The notes beneath the pieces are model-generated. The model ran no database searches. It was given only the letters and a program-made list of their open reading frames with translations, and had not been told where the DNA came from. Position numbers and translations under genes: made by a program. Positions 33,364-40,737 of a DNA stretch of 64,000 bases are shown here, one piece after another (the stretch's first letter is position 1; each line of letters opens with the position of its first letter). Location: positions 1 to 64,000 of the forward strand of contig JAAYYE010000010.1 in the NCBI GenBank assembly GCA_012515515.1. Reading direction: 5' to 3'. The stretch comes from Minisyncoccota bacterium. Its GTDB lineage: Bacteria > Patescibacteria > Microgenomatia > UBA1400 > PJMF01.

Positions 33364-33579
33364 CAATGCTTAAAACATTTTGTGAACTGGAAAGTTGGTA
33401 GAGGAAGAAGTAGTGGATGATTAATTTCTCAATTATTTACAGATGAATTGAATTGCTTAGTAATTACTCCAAATCTAATATTGGCCAAAGACATCATAAA
33501 AAAGTTGATCAATTTTTACTTAATTAAAAATTTAAGAGAAAGTCATGAACAAACAAAGTGAAAAATTATTAAGAAATGA

Positions 33580-33585
33580 TAGAAT
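33580..33585 (+). promoter_or_regulatory. Predicted -10 element of the 33592 gene
   Basis: TAGAAT ends 6 bases before the ATG. An overlapping TATAAT at 33585-33590 is only one base from the ATG and would place the transcript start inside the gene. Confidence 0.4.
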
Positions 33586-33591
33586 ATAATT

Positions 33592-34014
33592 ATGCAAAAA
33601 CAAATTTCAATAAATCAGGCTATTGAACATTTTAGTATTCTCAAAAAACTACCTATAAGTAGGGCTTGGAGAGGTTATGGATCTTCTATCTTCTTTGAAT
33701 TTGGTAAAATTGATGATAAAGGAGCAGGTGATTACACTCTAGCTGTTTCAAATAACTGGTGGCTAAAAAGTAGTGCTTTATCCTTAGATGCTGGGAGCAG
33801 TTTTAGTGAGATTGATAATTTTCTTCAAAAATTAATGAGTATGTCTTTGCAAGATGTATCTGTTGTAGACGATAAACTACTATTTACTTTTGATAATTGT
33901 GAACTAAAAATTATTTTGAATAGTATGGAAAATAATGGATGGTCATTAAACAAAATTGAAGAAGCTTTTTTGACCACGTCTGGTGGAAGTTTTATTTTAG
34001 AAAAAGAGGACTAA
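33592..34014 (+). CDS. Soluble orphan protein of unknown function
   Basis: This 140-residue protein has no signal peptide or membrane helix. It begins with a helix (INQAIEHFSILKKLPI), then a Trp/Gly/Phe-rich stretch (AWRGYGSSIFFEFGKI), a second tryptophan pair (NNWWLKSSALSLDAGS) and further beta-type segments. The composition resembles small immunity-like or beta-sheet scaffold proteins, but that is a guess. It stands alone, carries its own terminator, and lies in a gene-poor stretch, consistent with accessory DNA. Confidence 0.6.
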   Translation: MQKQISINQAIEHFSILKKLPISRAWRGYGSSIFFEFGKIDDKGAGDYTLAVSNNWWLKSSALSLDAGSSFSEIDNFLQKLMSMSLQDVSVVDDKLLFTFDNCELKIILNSMENNGWSLNKIEEAFLTTSGGSFILEKED

Positions 34015-34036
34015 TTTCTTAGTCCTCTACTTTTTT
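34005..34036 (+). terminator. Intrinsic terminator of the 33592 gene
   Basis: A perfect 10-base stem (AGAGGACTAA / TTAGTCCTCT) with a 4-base loop is followed by AC and six T. The stop codon forms the end of the left arm. Confidence 0.9.
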
Positions 34037-34417
34037 GCTTGCCGACAGGAATTTCTCCCTAACGGATGCGTAATACTACTTCGCTGGCAGCGGACTTCAG
34101 CTCTTCATAGGACATGTAGTCTTTATATACACCTAAGTCTTTTTGTTATTGTAAAATAAATTATTCAAATTTTTTTATCTACAATAACACTATGCACAAA
34201 GGTTTCTTGTCAATTTAAGATACGCTCCCCCCTCAACGCTTGCTTTGTTGTAAATAAACACTAGTGTGGTAAGTCTAACAGTGGATGCGTGCATGGACAC
34301 CCCTAGTCAAGTAGGGGGAGGGGATAAAGTATGTCAAAAAAAGCCGATATAGAGCGTGTGAGAAGACAGTTTTATTCAAGCAAATTAAGGTTTTTAAAGC
34401 CTCAAATGGACAAAATG
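34029..34417. other. Gene-poor stretch with a GC-richer fragment and micro-ORF
   Basis: No convincing gene fills this stretch. At 34041-34110 the DNA is clearly less AT-rich than its surroundings. On the minus strand an 18-codon frame (34115 to 34059) encodes MSYEELKSAASEVVLRIR, using codons unusual for the neighbours (CTG, TCC, GCC, AGC). The frame continues upstream without a start for about ten more codons, so it could be the 3' remnant of a gene. A minus-strand TTGACA is at 34213-34208 and a TACAAT at 34153-34148. GGATGCGT occurs twice (34064 and 34283). A CCCCTA / TAGGGG hairpin is at 34300-34317. No tmRNA, SRP or RNase P signature was found. Confidence 0.5.
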
Positions 34418-34489
34418 TGACCCTATGGGGAATCGAACCCCAGTTGCCGGGATGAGAACCCGATGTCCTAACCGCTAGACGATAGGGCC
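34418..34489 (-). tRNA. tRNA-Glu (anticodon CTC)
   Basis: The minus strand folds into a full cloverleaf: acceptor GGCCCTA / TAGGGTC (one G-T pair), D arm GTCTAGCGGTTAGGAC, anticodon stem-loop with loop TTCTCAT (anticodon CTC, reading GAG), and T arm GGGGTTCGATTCCCC. The discriminator is A and no CCA is encoded, so the end must be added by the CCA enzyme at 46444-48060. Confidence 0.95.
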
Positions 34490-34563
34490 TAGTTACCTCT
34501 GGATTATACAAATTTTTTAAGCCTTTGTAAATGTGAGCAAGTTTGTCATTTTCTATTTAGATA

Positions 34564-35559
34564 ATGCATTTAATGCGTCGTTTAATATTTTTCTTACTAC
34601 TAATTATTTTTTATCTGCTTTTTCCCAATATTATTGATGCGCACGAATTACAATTCACAATTCCTGACAACATTATTCAGCTTAAATTACCTGGGGACTA
34701 TCAAATTAAGCAGCAGCTACAAGTTTCCGAAAAAAATGAAGAGAACAGACGCAATGAGCAAAGTAATGAAGCACAAGACAATTTTTATTTAATAAGGGAA
34801 GATCAGTCTTATTTACTCAAGGAATATTTTGATCCTAACTTAATCATTGAAATAGATAAGTTTTATTCACTAGAGCTAGCCAAAGATTTTTCACCTGCCA
34901 TCAGCTTTGAATATTTTGTTGACAGTGCTGAAGACTTATCTGCCTTTGATGAGCCAGTTTTTTACATCAGCATTGAGGGAGAATCTAAGCAAGAATTAAT
35001 TTTTGCCAAAACTATAAAACAAAGCGATGGTCAGTGGCAAAAAGTTATTTTAGATTTAAGAGTCTATGATTTATTTGATAAACATTTGCATTTTTACGCG
35101 GGAAATTTAGGAGACCAAAACAAGCCAAGTTCTGTTTATATAAAAAATCTTAGTTCACAACTGATTGTGTGGCAGGCTGGCGATCAATTGTTACTAGACA
35201 ATCAACTTATTCAAAATCCAGAAGAATACATTGAACAAGGAAAGATCAGGATTGCGGAAAATGATTGGCCAATTTATCAATTTATTTCGCAGAAAATTAC
35301 TAAGCCGATTGTTATCGAGGAAGTTGATGGTAGTTTTACTTTTATATTTTCAGCAATTAGTGAAAATATATTTAAGAATCATCGTTGGTTTTTAACTTGC
35401 GGTCAAGAAAAGAGCGAACAATTAATCCAAAAAAACCATTTCCTTTTTCCTCAAATGACTATTACAGATTTTTGGCCCAATTTTGGCGAAGAAATTATCA
35501 TTAATGTTCAAGATTTAAGCTGTGTAAATTCAAGTAGTGCTTATTTGGAGGTGATTTGA
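34564..35559 (+). CDS. Secreted surface protein, N-terminal part of a possible split protein
   Basis: This 331-residue protein has a signal peptide (basic MHLMRR, hydrophobic core to about residue 20, then IIDAHELQ). The mature part looks like beta-sandwich domains with no enzyme motif. It contains two cysteines late in the chain. It ends in YLEVI, and the next frame resumes one base before with GGAGGTG as Shine-Dalgarno and ATG at 35559. The downstream product has a C-terminal membrane anchor but no signal peptide. The pair could be one anchored surface protein split in two, or two coupled genes. It opens the operon of the TasA-like gene. Confidence 0.7.
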   Translation: MHLMRRLIFFLLLIIFYLLFPNIIDAHELQFTIPDNIIQLKLPGDYQIKQQLQVSEKNEENRRNEQSNEAQDNFYLIREDQSYLLKEYFDPNLIIEIDKFYSLELAKDFSPAISFEYFVDSAEDLSAFDEPVFYISIEGESKQELIFAKTIKQSDGQWQKVILDLRVYDLFDKHLHFYAGNLGDQNKPSSVYIKNLSSQLIVWQAGDQLLLDNQLIQNPEEYIEQGKIRIAENDWPIYQFISQKITKPIVIEEVDGSFTFIFSAISENIFKNHRWFLTCGQEKSEQLIQKNHFLFPQMTITDFWPNFGEEIIINVQDLSCVNSSSAYLEVI

Positions 35560-36218
35560 TGCCCAGTGGTCATCAAATAATTATCAATTGCGGATTAAAT
35601 GCTACTGATCAGTGTCAATTAGCTGAAGAGTCTTTGCCTGGAATTAATATTAAAACCCAGCGAACACCTGCCCAATACAACTATTATTTATTAATTCATA
35701 ATTACTTAAAAGATAGCTGTCAGCTGAGTTTGGAAGCCAGCCCCGAGCAAGAAGTTGGGGAAAAACCTTGGTCCAAAATATTTGTCAAAATATTTCAGCA
35801 AAACCAACTCTTATTTGATGGCAATTTACAAGTATTTTTTCAAGAAAAAATTGATCTTTTAACCCTTGCTAGTGATAGTTTTAAGCTTTATCGATTGGAA
35901 TTTTATTTAGCAGAAGCCAGAGAAGAATTTCAAACAAACTTTTTATTAAATTTTAAGCTTAATTGTCAACAGGCAGCAACTGCTCAGCCTCAAAATCAAG
36001 AAGTTTTAGGCCTTCAAAGTGAAGAAGGAGTGCCACAAGCCCTTCCAGCACAAGCCGCTGTTGCACCAGTGGCGCCAGAACCCAAGACATTTGTAATTAT
36101 TTGCTTAATTATCTTCATCTTTTTTTTAATATTAATATTTTTTATTTATCGATCAATATTTCCTAAATCAAAGCAAAAGGAAAAAGTATTAATTAGCTCA
36201 AAGAAAGGTAATCTATGA
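35559..36218 (+). CDS. Surface protein with C-terminal membrane anchor, no own signal peptide
   Basis: This 219-residue product starts abruptly in a beta-type segment (MPSGHQIIINCG) and has several cysteines. An Ala/Pro/Gln-rich spacer (about 145-175) leads to a single membrane helix (about 177-200) and a lysine-rich cytoplasmic tail. No LPxTG motif is present. A chain with an exported-looking body and a stop-transfer anchor but no signal peptide is unusual, which supports it being the continuation of the preceding secreted protein. A strong GGAGGTG (35547-35553) precedes the ATG. Its TGA stop overlaps the next ATG, so the TasA-like gene is translationally coupled. Confidence 0.7.
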   Translation: MPSGHQIIINCGLNATDQCQLAEESLPGINIKTQRTPAQYNYYLLIHNYLKDSCQLSLEASPEQEVGEKPWSKIFVKIFQQNQLLFDGNLQVFFQEKIDLLTLASDSFKLYRLEFYLAEAREEFQTNFLLNFKLNCQQAATAQPQNQEVLGLQSEEGVPQALPAQAAVAPVAPEPKTFVIICLIIFIFFLILIFFIYRSIFPKSKQKEKVLISSKKGNL

Positions 36219-36817
36219 GCAAAAATAAAAAAATTAAAAAACTAAGCTTGGGTCTTGTGTTGACAATAGTTTTGCTGTTTGGTGCATTGCGCCTATCAAA
36301 AGCATTGTTTTCAGATGTTGAAACCTTACAAGACAATACGGCTGGAGCTGCCAGTGTTAATTTACAGTTGGGTGGCAAGGATCCAACTGTAGTTAAATTT
36401 TCTTTTCCCAACCTAATTCCTGGAGTGCCAGTTAGTTCGACAGTTGGGGTGACAGACATAGGCACAGGGGCAGATTTTGATGAAAACTTGTATATTGGAT
36501 TGGTAGTTACCGACAGTGACGAAGGCACTAATACTGAGGCTGAAACCGATATCACTGGAGAAGGTGAACTTGATGATTGCTTAATGATGCGAGTAAGCTA
36601 CAAAGATTTGGGTGGTAATATGGTTGAAATTCAGCCCTACACATTGTTTTCTGAATTAGAAAACATCTTTATTGACGAAGAGAACTTTTCGGCACTGGAT
36701 GATTTGTTACAGATTACCACGGTCAATATAACTTTTGATGTTAGTGCTGATGCTTGTGGCAATGAAGCGATGGGAGATACAGTTACTTTTGATCTAAATT
36801 TCTATTACGAACAGTAA
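36215..36817 (+). CDS. TasA/camelysin-like filament protein
   Basis: This 200-residue secreted protein has a lysine-rich start (MSKNKKIKK), a hydrophobic helix (LGLVLTIVLLFGALRL) and the post-signal pattern ALFSDVETLQDNTAGAASVNLQLGG. That pattern corresponds to the A-x-F-S-D-x-E-x-x-x-x-N-x-F/A-x-A-G core of TasA/CalY (camelysin, M73-like) proteins cleaved by SipW-type signal peptidases. TasA subunits form donor-strand extracellular fibres. The rest is acidic and beta-rich with two cysteines. No SipW-like peptidase is in the window. AAAGG lies 6 bases before the ATG, which overlaps the upstream stop. A strong terminator follows. Confidence 0.8.
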   Translation: MSKNKKIKKLSLGLVLTIVLLFGALRLSKALFSDVETLQDNTAGAASVNLQLGGKDPTVVKFSFPNLIPGVPVSSTVGVTDIGTGADFDENLYIGLVVTDSDEGTNTEAETDITGEGELDDCLMMRVSYKDLGGNMVEIQPYTLFSELENIFIDEENFSALDDLLQITTVNITFDVSADACGNEAMGDTVTFDLNFYYEQ

Positions 36818-36822
36818 GCTTG

Positions 36823-36855
36823 TGGCGAGTCAAGCAATGCTTGCTTGACTCGCCA
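36823..36855 (+). terminator. Long hairpin terminator after the TasA-like gene
   Basis: A perfect 14-base stem (TGGCGAGTCAAGCA / TGCTTGACTCGCCA) with a 5-base loop starts 5 bases after the stop. The 3' side continues with TTATTTGT, a weak T-tract. It separates this operon from the CAP-domain gene, although some read-through or mRNA stabilisation is possible. Confidence 0.8.
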
Positions 36856-36881
36856 TTATTTGTCATAATGATTTACTATTT

Positions 36882-37886
36882 ATGTCTAGAGCAAGAAAAA
36901 AAAGCACTGCTCGTTCTTATCGTCCTAAAAAAATGACTTTTAAAGAAGGCTTCTATAATTTGTTTTCACCTGGGAAGAAAAACTACCATCGTCCACAACT
37001 TTTACATCCAGAATCATTAATGCTTTTGTCTTTTGTGGTGCTAGCTGTTTTTGCTCTATTCAATGCGGTTCGTTTTTTTCCAAGCCTAGCTGATAAAATC
37101 CTTGGTTTTGCAACAAATATTGATGTGAATCAGGTCCTAGTTGCCACCAACGACAAGCGAACGAGTATGGGCTTGAGTCCTCTGCAAATCAATGAAAAAC
37201 TTAATCAGGCTGCCCTAGCCAAAGCTCAACACATGTTTAGTGAGCAATACTGGGCTCATAGTGCTCCAGACGGTACTCAGCCCTGGGTTTTCATTAAAAA
37301 TGCTGGTTATGTGTATAAATATGCTGGTGAAAATTTAGCTAGAGATTTTGATACAACTGATGAAATGGTAAAAGCTTGGATGAACTCGCCAACTCATAAA
37401 GAAAATATTATCAATCCAAATTTTACTGAAATTGGGCTAGCGGTGGTCAATGGCACCCTCAATGGATTTAGTACTACTTTAGTGGTTCAAATGTTTGGTG
37501 CTCCAGGAGCGGTTGAACTTAAGCAAACTGCAGAGGGAAGGGCAATTAATTTACCAGCTCCAGCTAACAACAATATTGGAGAATTGTCAGCGGGAAATTT
37601 ACAAACTGATGTTGTTGAATCAGAATTGGCGGGTAGCGATAGTTTAGGCCTCGTTGAAGGTGAAAAATCAGCGAGTGGAAAAATTCTTTTTTCACCGATT
37701 TATTTAACTAAGACATTTTTCTTATTAATTGTGGTCTTAATCATTTTAACTTTAGTTTACGACAGTTTTGTTTCAAAAAATGCACGCTACGAACGAATTG
37801 TTGGTCAAAATTTTGCGCATATTATGCTATTTCTAACTGTTGGTTTTTTGTTAATTCTATTTCGAGGAGGAACGATTATTCCCTGA
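36882..37886 (+). CDS. CAP/SCP-domain (YkwD-like) membrane protein
   Basis: This 334-residue protein has a basic cytoplasmic N-terminus, a membrane helix (about 46-68), and an extracytoplasmic CAP domain (about 80-210) with the expected segments VLVATNDKRTSMGLSPL, MFSEQYWAHSAPDG, YKYAGENLARDF, MNSPTHKENIINPNFTEIGLAV and VVQMFG. A linker leads to two C-terminal membrane helices (about 270-290 and 310-330). CAP proteins bind or process cell-surface ligands; the histidines (WAH, THK) and Glu of GENL are present. The extra C-terminal helices are less usual. It is followed after 3 bases by a small membrane protein. Confidence 0.88.
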   Translation: MSRARKKSTARSYRPKKMTFKEGFYNLFSPGKKNYHRPQLLHPESLMLLSFVVLAVFALFNAVRFFPSLADKILGFATNIDVNQVLVATNDKRTSMGLSPLQINEKLNQAALAKAQHMFSEQYWAHSAPDGTQPWVFIKNAGYVYKYAGENLARDFDTTDEMVKAWMNSPTHKENIINPNFTEIGLAVVNGTLNGFSTTLVVQMFGAPGAVELKQTAEGRAINLPAPANNNIGELSAGNLQTDVVESELAGSDSLGLVEGEKSASGKILFSPIYLTKTFFLLIVVLIILTLVYDSFVSKNARYERIVGQNFAHIMLFLTVGFLLILFRGGTIIP

Positions 37887-37889
37887 GGT

Positions 37890-38147
37890 ATGCCGAAACT
37901 ACTCAAAAAACACCGCCTAGCTTATCTAATTTTGTTTTTGTTTTTAGCGATTTTTGCTTATCTTTTTTCTCGTTTCTGGATTGATAAAATGTTACAAAGG
38001 TACTTAGCCTTAGCTATTGGGCTTGGGTATTTTTTTTGGGGTGTCCTTACTCATGTAAAAAGTAGTAAAATTACCAGTGAAATTATTTTTGAGTATTTGG
38101 CTATGTCGATGTTGGCAGTCTTATTATTAATCTTAATTACGCTTTAA
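37890..38147 (+). CDS. Small three-helix membrane protein
   Basis: The 85-residue product has a basic start (MPKLLKKHRL) and three likely membrane helices (about 10-28, 35-52, 62-84). No family is recognised. It starts 3 bases after the CAP-domain gene and is surely co-transcribed with it. It may assist that protein. Confidence 0.75.
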   Translation: MPKLLKKHRLAYLILFLFLAIFAYLFSRFWIDKMLQRYLALAIGLGYFFWGVLTHVKSSKITSEIIFEYLAMSMLAVLLLILITL

Positions 38148-38189
38148 GTTTTTTATGATAAGATTTGAAATCAATAAAAAGAGGAGCAT

Positions 38190-38921
38190 ATGCAAGAAAA
38201 AAATATGAAGGGCATTATTCTAGCAGGAGGAAGTGGGACGCGTTTGTCGCCACTCACGAAAGTTACCAGCAAGCAATTATTGCCCATTTATGATCTGCCA
38301 ATGATTCACTTTCCTTTAGAAACATTAAGGCAGGCAGGGATTGTCGACATATTATTTATTGTTGCTCCAGATCATGCTGGTGATTTTTTGAAATATTTGG
38401 GCAGTGGTAAGGATTTTAATTGCCATTTTTCCTACGAGATTCAGGATAAACCTCAGGGAATTGCTCAAGCTTTTCAGATTGGTAAAGATTTTATTGATGA
38501 AGACAATGTGGCCTTGATTTTAGGCGATAATTTATTTGAGGATGATTTTTCTCAATCAATTCAGAGTTTTAAAACTGGTGGGAGAATTTTTGCTAAAAAA
38601 GTTGCTGATCCAGAGAGGTTTGGCGTAGTAGAGTTTGACGAACAAAATCGAGCCATTTCCATCGAAGAAAAACCAAGCAATCCTAAGTCGAATTATTGTG
38701 TGACCGGGCTTTATATATATGACAACACAGTCGTTGAAAAAGTGAAAAATTTAGATTTTTCACCGAGAGGAGAATTAGAAATAACGGATTTAAATAATTT
38801 ATATTTAAAAGAAGGCTCTTTAGATGTAGCTTTTGTTGAAGGTGCTTGGTTTGATACTGGGACTTTTGAATCAATGTTTGAAGCCACCCAGCTTATTCGA
38901 GACAGGCGTTTAGCTAAATAA
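38190..38921 (+). CDS. RmlA-like sugar-1-phosphate nucleotidylyltransferase, short form
   Basis: This cytoplasmic enzyme activates a sugar-1-phosphate, normally glucose-1-P with dTTP. The 243-residue protein begins with KGIILAGGSGTRLSPLTKVTSKQLLPIYDLPMI, then APDHAGDFLKYLGSG, KPQGIAQAF, LILGDNLFEDDF (metal site) and EEKPSNPKSNYCVTGLYIYD. It closes with EGAWFDTGTFESM. It lacks the roughly 45 C-terminal residues of RmlA that form the allosteric and oligomer site. GAGGAG lies 3 bases before the ATG at 38190; a second ATG five codons in (38205) gives the more usual start. No rmlB, rmlC or rmlD is nearby. Confidence 0.88.
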   Translation: MQEKNMKGIILAGGSGTRLSPLTKVTSKQLLPIYDLPMIHFPLETLRQAGIVDILFIVAPDHAGDFLKYLGSGKDFNCHFSYEIQDKPQGIAQAFQIGKDFIDEDNVALILGDNLFEDDFSQSIQSFKTGGRIFAKKVADPERFGVVEFDEQNRAISIEEKPSNPKSNYCVTGLYIYDNTVVEKVKNLDFSPRGELEITDLNNLYLKEGSLDVAFVEGAWFDTGTFESMFEATQLIRDRRLAK

Positions 38922-38936
38922 ACTAACAAAGAAAAA

Positions 38937-39782
38937 ATGTCTTATCAAATAAATAATAAAAATAAAAAAATTAGCTTGATCTTGTTTTTTTGTTTGGTGG
39001 TGGCATTAGCTATGGTGAGAGTTCATTTGGTTAGAGCAGATGAGTCAGCAGCTAAAACAGATCTCATTTGGCAAAAAGAGAGATTAGAAGCAGAAATTAC
39101 TCAAGCTCGCCAAGATTACAATCAAAGTTTAGAGGAATATCGAAACAAAGAAAGAGTTTATGATATTGCCTACGATCAATACGCTTCCCTAAAAACTTTG
39201 GCCACCTTAGAAGATTTAGTGGTTAAAACTAAAGCAGTTGCTGTCAGCAGAGATCAGGTTTTAATGAATTATTTCGAGTTATTAAAACTCAATCTTTTTG
39301 CCAGCGAAGGTGTTGAATTATCAGTGAAAAACCAATATTTAAACTTAATAGAAGACAAAATAGGATTGTTAAAAAAACATCATGAGCGTTTGCAAGAAAA
39401 AAATAGTCAAAGTGAAGTGCAAGAGAGCTTAGAAGATTTTGCTGAAATAAGTGATTTAGAAAAAATCAGCCAACAAGTGTTGGCTTTACTGGCTATTTCT
39501 CGTTTACAAAGAGTGTATGATTTAGCTATCCCACTTAAAAAAGATATTGACAGTTTTCGTGATCTTGAAGAGCTGAGTGCTTTGAGCGCGCTAGTCAGAG
39601 CTTCAGAAGAAACTGATAAAACGCTAGGTCAGGCTAAAAGTAATCTCAAGCTTTTGTGGGAAAAGGCAGAAAAAACTAATTCTCTAGAAACTATTTATCG
39701 CAATCTAACCACCGAGCTCAACCCAGTCTATATTAATTTATCTCAATCTTTAACTTATTTAGGTGAATTATTGAAACTTTAA
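38937..39782 (+). CDS. Secreted coiled-coil protein of unknown function
   Basis: This 281-residue protein has a basic N-terminus, a hydrophobic segment (about 13-32) ending ALAMVRVHLVRADE (likely signal peptidase site after VRA), and an almost wholly helical, charged mature region. Heptad-like stretches are at about 42-80 and 130-165. No cysteine and no enzyme motif. It may be a peptidoglycan- or pilus-associated scaffold. It starts 15 bases after the RmlA-like stop and is followed by another small membrane protein after 8 bases. Confidence 0.7.
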   Translation: MSYQINNKNKKISLILFFCLVVALAMVRVHLVRADESAAKTDLIWQKERLEAEITQARQDYNQSLEEYRNKERVYDIAYDQYASLKTLATLEDLVVKTKAVAVSRDQVLMNYFELLKLNLFASEGVELSVKNQYLNLIEDKIGLLKKHHERLQEKNSQSEVQESLEDFAEISDLEKISQQVLALLAISRLQRVYDLAIPLKKDIDSFRDLEELSALSALVRASEETDKTLGQAKSNLKLLWEKAEKTNSLETIYRNLTTELNPVYINLSQSLTYLGELLKL

Positions 39783-39790
39783 ATAAACTT

Positions 39791-40159
39791 ATGGCAAAAG
39801 ACAATTTATTTATAAATAGCGATCAGACGGTTTTTGTTGATCAAGCTCCCCTGTGGCGAAAAACTTCACAGAATAAAATTGATTTAAAAAGTAATCTAAC
39901 TAAAAACAAAAATTTAAAGCCTTTTTATTTTTTGATGGCAGGAACTTTTTTATTACTTGCTTTTTATATTATTATTTTTTATTTACCTAAAAGAGAAAAG
40001 CCAGTTGTTGTTGATGACCCTGAAGTAGTTGAAGAAATTTTAGAAGCTGATCCGCTTGAACAAAGAGTTGACCAACTACAAAAAGATTTGAAGAATGCTG
40101 ATCCCACTCGTCAAACCTTAGCTTTTCCTAATATTAATTTCAAAATCCGTTTTCCTTAA
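39791..40159 (+). CDS. Single-pass membrane protein of unknown function
   Basis: The 122-residue product has a polar cytoplasmic N-terminus of about 45 residues, one membrane helix (FYFLMAGTFLLLAFYIIIFYL) and an acidic extracytoplasmic tail (DDPEVVEEILEADPLEQRVDQLQKDL) ending in FPNINFKIRFP. It probably works with the preceding secreted coiled-coil protein, 8 bases away. No family is recognised. Confidence 0.65.
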   Translation: MAKDNLFINSDQTVFVDQAPLWRKTSQNKIDLKSNLTKNKNLKPFYFLMAGTFLLLAFYIIIFYLPKREKPVVVDDPEVVEEILEADPLEQRVDQLQKDLKNADPTRQTLAFPNINFKIRFP

Positions 40160-40166
40160 AATTTGT

Positions 40167-40172
40167 TACAAT
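40167..40172 (+). promoter_or_regulatory. Predicted -10 element of frr (leaderless)
   Basis: TACAAT ends 8 bases before the ATG at 40181, and there is no Shine-Dalgarno between. Confidence 0.5.
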
Positions 40173-40180
40173 CTACTTAT

Positions 40181-40735
40181 ATGTTAATTGACCCAGCCAG
40201 CTATCGTCCAAGATTTACTAAAGCCATTGAATACGTGAAGCAAGAATTTAATTCCTTAAGAACCGGGCGTGCTTCGGCACACATTCTTGATTCAGTAAAG
40301 GTTGATGCCTATGGCAATCAAATGTCTATCACTGAATTAGCTAGTATTTCTGTTCCAGATTCACAGTTAATCATCATTAAACCCTGGGATAAAAGTCTCT
40401 TGTCTGTTATTGAAAAAGCAATTCGCGTGGCCCAGCTCAATCTAAACCCCATAGTTGATCAAGAATTAATTAGAGTGCCGGTTCCTACTTTAACCACCGA
40501 GCGTCGTCATGAATTGGTCAAAATTTTGCATCAGCGGGCAGAGGATGGTCGGATCATGATGAGGCAAATTAGGGCTGATCTTCGCAAAGAAATTGAGAAA
40601 CAAGAGGGTGAGGCTGGAGTTAGCGAAGATGATATTAAGAAAAGTTTCAGTCAAATTGACGATCAAGTTAAAAGTTCTATTGAAGAAATTGAAAATCTAG
40701 TAGCCAAAAAAGAAGAAGAGTTGTTGAGTATTTAA
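40181..40735 (+). CDS. frr: Ribosome recycling factor
   Basis: RRF splits post-termination ribosomes together with EF-G. The 184-residue protein shows the helical-bundle pattern and family motifs: EFNSLRTGRASAHILDSVKVDAYG, PWDKSLLSVIEKAI, LTTERRHELVKILHQRAEDGRIMMRQIR and a lysine/glutamate-rich last helix. I chose the ATG at 40181 because it gives the normal RRF N-terminus and follows TACAAT by 8 bases. A frame from 40163 would add six residues across the -10 element. The usual partners tsf and pyrH are absent; rseP follows, an arrangement seen in other bacteria. Confidence 0.95.
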   Translation: MLIDPASYRPRFTKAIEYVKQEFNSLRTGRASAHILDSVKVDAYGNQMSITELASISVPDSQLIIIKPWDKSLLSVIEKAIRVAQLNLNPIVDQELIRVPVPTLTTERRHELVKILHQRAEDGRIMMRQIRADLRKEIEKQEGEAGVSEDDIKKSFSQIDDQVKSSIEEIENLVAKKEEELLSI

Positions 40736-40737
40736 TC

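Noticed and set aside
34300..34317. Intrinsic terminator
   Set aside because: The CCCCTA / TAGGGG hairpin has no T-tract on either side, and no gene ends next to it.
34029..34417. tmRNA, SRP RNA or RNase P RNA in the gene-poor stretch
   Set aside because: No T-arm (GTTCGA) sequence, no ALAA-type tag frame, and no GGAAG/GCAG signature of SRP RNA was found on either strand.
34275..34511. Minus-strand open frame of 78 codons
   Set aside because: It runs through the tRNA-Glu gene and its upstream region. The cloverleaf explains the conservation, and the translation has no protein-like features.
37884..37886. TGA recoded as glycine
   Set aside because: TGA ends complete proteins here and at 35557, 36216 and 61741, with the next gene starting at once, so code 11 applies.
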